From an uncultured Synergistales bacterium (GTDB lineage: Bacteria; Synergistota; Synergistia; Synergistales; Aminobacteriaceae), in NCBI GenBank assembly GCA_905234205.1, contig CAJOGG010000025.1, positions 10,439-18,643 of the forward strand: a stretch of 8,205 bases of DNA, read 5' to 3'. Each line of letters begins with the position of its first letter. The first letter of the stretch is position 1. Shown piece by piece: positions 6,603-8,205 of this stretch. The notes below the pieces were generated by a model. That model worked only from the letters and a program-made list of their open reading frames with translations. It was not told where the DNA came from and did not search any database. The translations under genes and the position numbers were made by a program.

Positions 6603-8205
6603 TTTTCAAGTCCTCGTAATAATGATCTTGCGCTAATTTTGCTTTGCTCAAGTCCGGATCTACGTCCACATAATGTTTCACTGTTACATCAATTCCAGAG
6701 TGCCCAGCTTCTTTTGAGGCGAGTGTTAAATTATTTGTTGTCTTATATAAAACCGTGATAGCTGTAACTCTTAAATCATGAAGCCGCGCGTTTGTCCTTC
6801 CGATTGTGTTGCGTAAAGTCTTGTGAAGAAGTTCAGGTTTTAATGGTGTGCCGTCGTTGTTGCAAAATATCAGCTTGAGGTTGTTGCGGGGGTTGCTGAA
6901 AGTTTTTGCGCGTACCTTGTCGAGAATCTCAAAAACTAATGAAGGTGGTGTGATTTTCCGTTGCTTGTAGTTCTTAGTGTTGTGAATGATCTTGTTCTCT
7001 CGTAGTTGATTGTGAATTAAAATCTGCTTGTTGTTCACTATGTCATTCCAGGAGAGCCCAAGAGCTTCGGCCGTTCGAGTCCCCGTCAACAACTTCACTT
7101 GCAAGAATGCGTTATTGATGTTATTGGGGTCAAGCTTCATGATTTTCCTTATCTCGTTTTCGCTCAAAGCATGATATTTGACTATGGGGTCATCTTTCAA
7201 AGAGACATTAACGAATGGATTGTAGCGTATGAAATTTCTTTTGACAGCGTCATCACAAACTTTCCGCAAGAATCCAGTTACCTGTTCCCTAGTTGAGAGT
7301 TTGCAATGTTTGCCCTCAAGATATTCCATGAGCTTAGCTTGAAATTTATCATCGACTTGATTAACCGTGAACTTTGAGCAAAATTCGGCCAAGTGCTTAT
7401 CAAGAATCGCGGTCAACTTTTTCCTATCGTCAAGGCTTAAATAATTCATGTGCGACAACTCGTTTTTACAATGCTCCGAGAAAAGCGTATTATTCTTTTT
7501 GAGCTTGAACGCATATGGATTCTTGCGGGCCTGATATTTCTCCCGGAGCTCTTCAATTGAACGTGCAAGTATATTTTTTCGGCCAGCCTTGGTATTTACT
7601 CCGACTTTGACATAATGATATTCCTTGCCATTAGTTGAAACTGTAACTTGTTTGCATTCAGACTCATTCAAAGCGTTAGCCGCGCGCTCAATATACACAA
7701 TTTCAGATAACAATCTCGGCGATACGTTGAAGCCAACACTCCTGGAAAGCTGCTTAAACTTGCTGATATAGTACGAGGGTTTGTAAGTGTTCCCGTTGAA
7801 ATCAGTGAAAATTAATCTCTCAGGATTGCGATATTGATAACGTTTCTTGCTCAATAAAATTTTATGCTTACGAATCTCTGTTGCTAATAAATCCATTGAA
7901 GCACGAGAAATTGTGAGAGTCTCTACTTCATTCGCTGAAGTCAACTCAAAAGTATTGCCGTTGAATGACATTTTCCGCCTTAACGTCAACTTACACGCGG
8001 CTTCGTTCACGTCATCAATACCCAAGGCCAAGAGCTTTGACATGGAGATATTCTCACGCAACAATACCGACATAAATACGGCTTCATCATTTACGCGTAT
8101 ACCTGCCTCAAGTTTCGCTTGAATTTCGCTCGGAAATTCCCTAATTTTTTCACTAACAGGAGTCTTTTTTACGCGCGATGTGAGTCTGCTTACGTAAGTT
8201 TCTGA
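6574..8205 (-). CDS. Fused recombinase: degenerate catalytic half plus complete tyrosine recombinase (N-terminus beyond window)
   Basis: The frame has no stop up to the right edge, so the start lies outside; the internal ATG at 8071-8073 has no ribosome binding site and homology continues upstream of it. Counting from that Met, residues up to about 130 form a degenerate recombinase catalytic region: LLALGIDDV replaces the usual LGLSWxxV with S10 at the Arg I position, NPERLIFTDFNGN matches the family, and box II reads SPRLLSE (His to R120, Arg to S123); the segment stops before the second His and Tyr. A complete recombinase follows: arm-binding-like region about 143-185 (VKVGVNTKAGRKN), core-binding domain about 195-290, catalytic domain about 300-490 with R333 (GTRTAEALGLSW), K367, H432 and R435 (LHDLRVTAIT), H458 (AGHSG) and nucleophile Y468. 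The C-terminal half should be active. It ends 29 nt inside the next recombinase gene. Confidence 0.85.
   Translation of the reverse strand, partial: SETYVSRLTSRVKKTPVSEKIREFPSEIQAKLEAGIRVNDEAVFMSVLLRENISMSKLLALGIDDVNEAACKLTLRRKMSFNGNTFELTSANEVETLTISRASMDLLATEIRKHKILLSKKRYQYRNPERLIFTDFNGNTYKPSYYISKFKQLSRSVGFNVSPRLLSEIVYIERAANALNESECKQVTVSTNGKEYHYVKVGVNTKAGRKNILARSIEELREKYQARKNPYAFKLKKNNTLFSEHCKNELSHMNYLSLDDRKKLTAILDKHLAEFCSKFTVNQVDDKFQAKLMEYLEGKHCKLSTREQVTGFLRKVCDDAVKRNFIRYNPFVNVSLKDDPIVKYHALSENEIRKIMKLDPNNINNAFLQVKLLTGTRTAEALGLSWNDIVNNKQILIHNQLRENKIIHNTKNYKQRKITPPSLVFEILDKVRAKTFSNPRNNLKLIFCNNDGTPLKPELLHKTLRNTIGRTNARLHDLRVTAITVLYKTTNNLTLASKEAGHSGIDVTVKHYVDVDPDLSKAKLAQDHYYEDLKNEIYYKVIS
6611..6615 (-). 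promoter_or_regulatory. Ribosome binding site deciding the start of the 319-residue recombinase
   Basis: GAGGA on the minus strand, 8 nt before the ATG at 6600-6602 and inside the 3' end of the upstream recombinase gene. It favours this start over the in-frame ATG at 6570-6572, which sits one base after the upstream TGA but has no purine-rich site before it. Confidence 0.6.

Noticed and set aside
8071..8073. ATG as the start of the rightmost recombinase gene
   Set aside because: No ribosome binding site precedes it, the frame stays open to the window edge, and recombinase-like residues (for example EKIREFPSEIQAKL) continue upstream.
3536..8205. Classifying the array as a prophage integration module or a standard RIT element
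   Set aside because: No excisionase, repressor or phage genes are visible, and RIT elements carry three recombinases, whereas this array has four genes with five catalytic modules including dead ones. Homology to RIT subfamilies could not be tested here.

Overview
The window carries one gene at the left edge on the plus strand (5' end cut off), followed by six minus-strand genes in one long head-to-tail run. I see no tRNA, rRNA, CRISPR array or insertion sequence. The two leftmost proteins have Sec signal peptides, and the first looks like a small Spy/CpxP-type periplasmic helical protein, so the host is probably a diderm bacterium. Start codons are ATG with AGGAGG-like ribosome binding sites. 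The general look (moderate to low GC, secreted FAD oxidoreductase with an S-layer-like tail) reminds me of anaerobic gut diderms such as Synergistota, but this is an impression and not a sequence-based assignment.

Layout: 1-501 (+), putative secreted Spy/CpxP-like protein. 518-550, a strong hairpin terminator between convergent genes. 549-2543 (-), secreted FAD-dependent oxidoreductase. 2556-3476 (-), Mrr-type restriction endonuclease, ending only 12 nt upstream of the oxidoreductase start. 3536-8205 (-), four consecutive tyrosine recombinase (phage integrase family) genes joined by overlaps of 29, 10 and 1 nt; the first of them (in transcription order) runs off the right edge.

The centre of interest is the recombinase run. 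Read in transcription order it contains five recombinase catalytic modules: a degenerate, truncated one fused in frame to a complete one (6574-8205); a complete active-looking one (5643-6602); a full-length but catalytically dead one in which the nucleophilic tyrosine position is phenylalanine (4729-5652); and a complete active-looking one with an N-terminal arm-binding-like region (3536-4729). Intact and inactivated recombinases therefore alternate in one translationally coupled operon. This resembles, but does not match, the known multi-recombinase elements (Tn554, RIT 'recombinase in trio' elements, GInt islands).

A modified-DNA-type restriction nuclease (Mrr family) lies directly downstream, possibly from its own extended -10 promoter, and the oxidoreductase seems to depend on that transcript. 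A working model is a mobile island whose integration machinery is a multi-subunit recombinase complex with dead subunits as architectural partners, carrying an Mrr cargo and inserted next to a chromosomal oxidoreductase gene. The island's other end and its attachment sites are not visible here.
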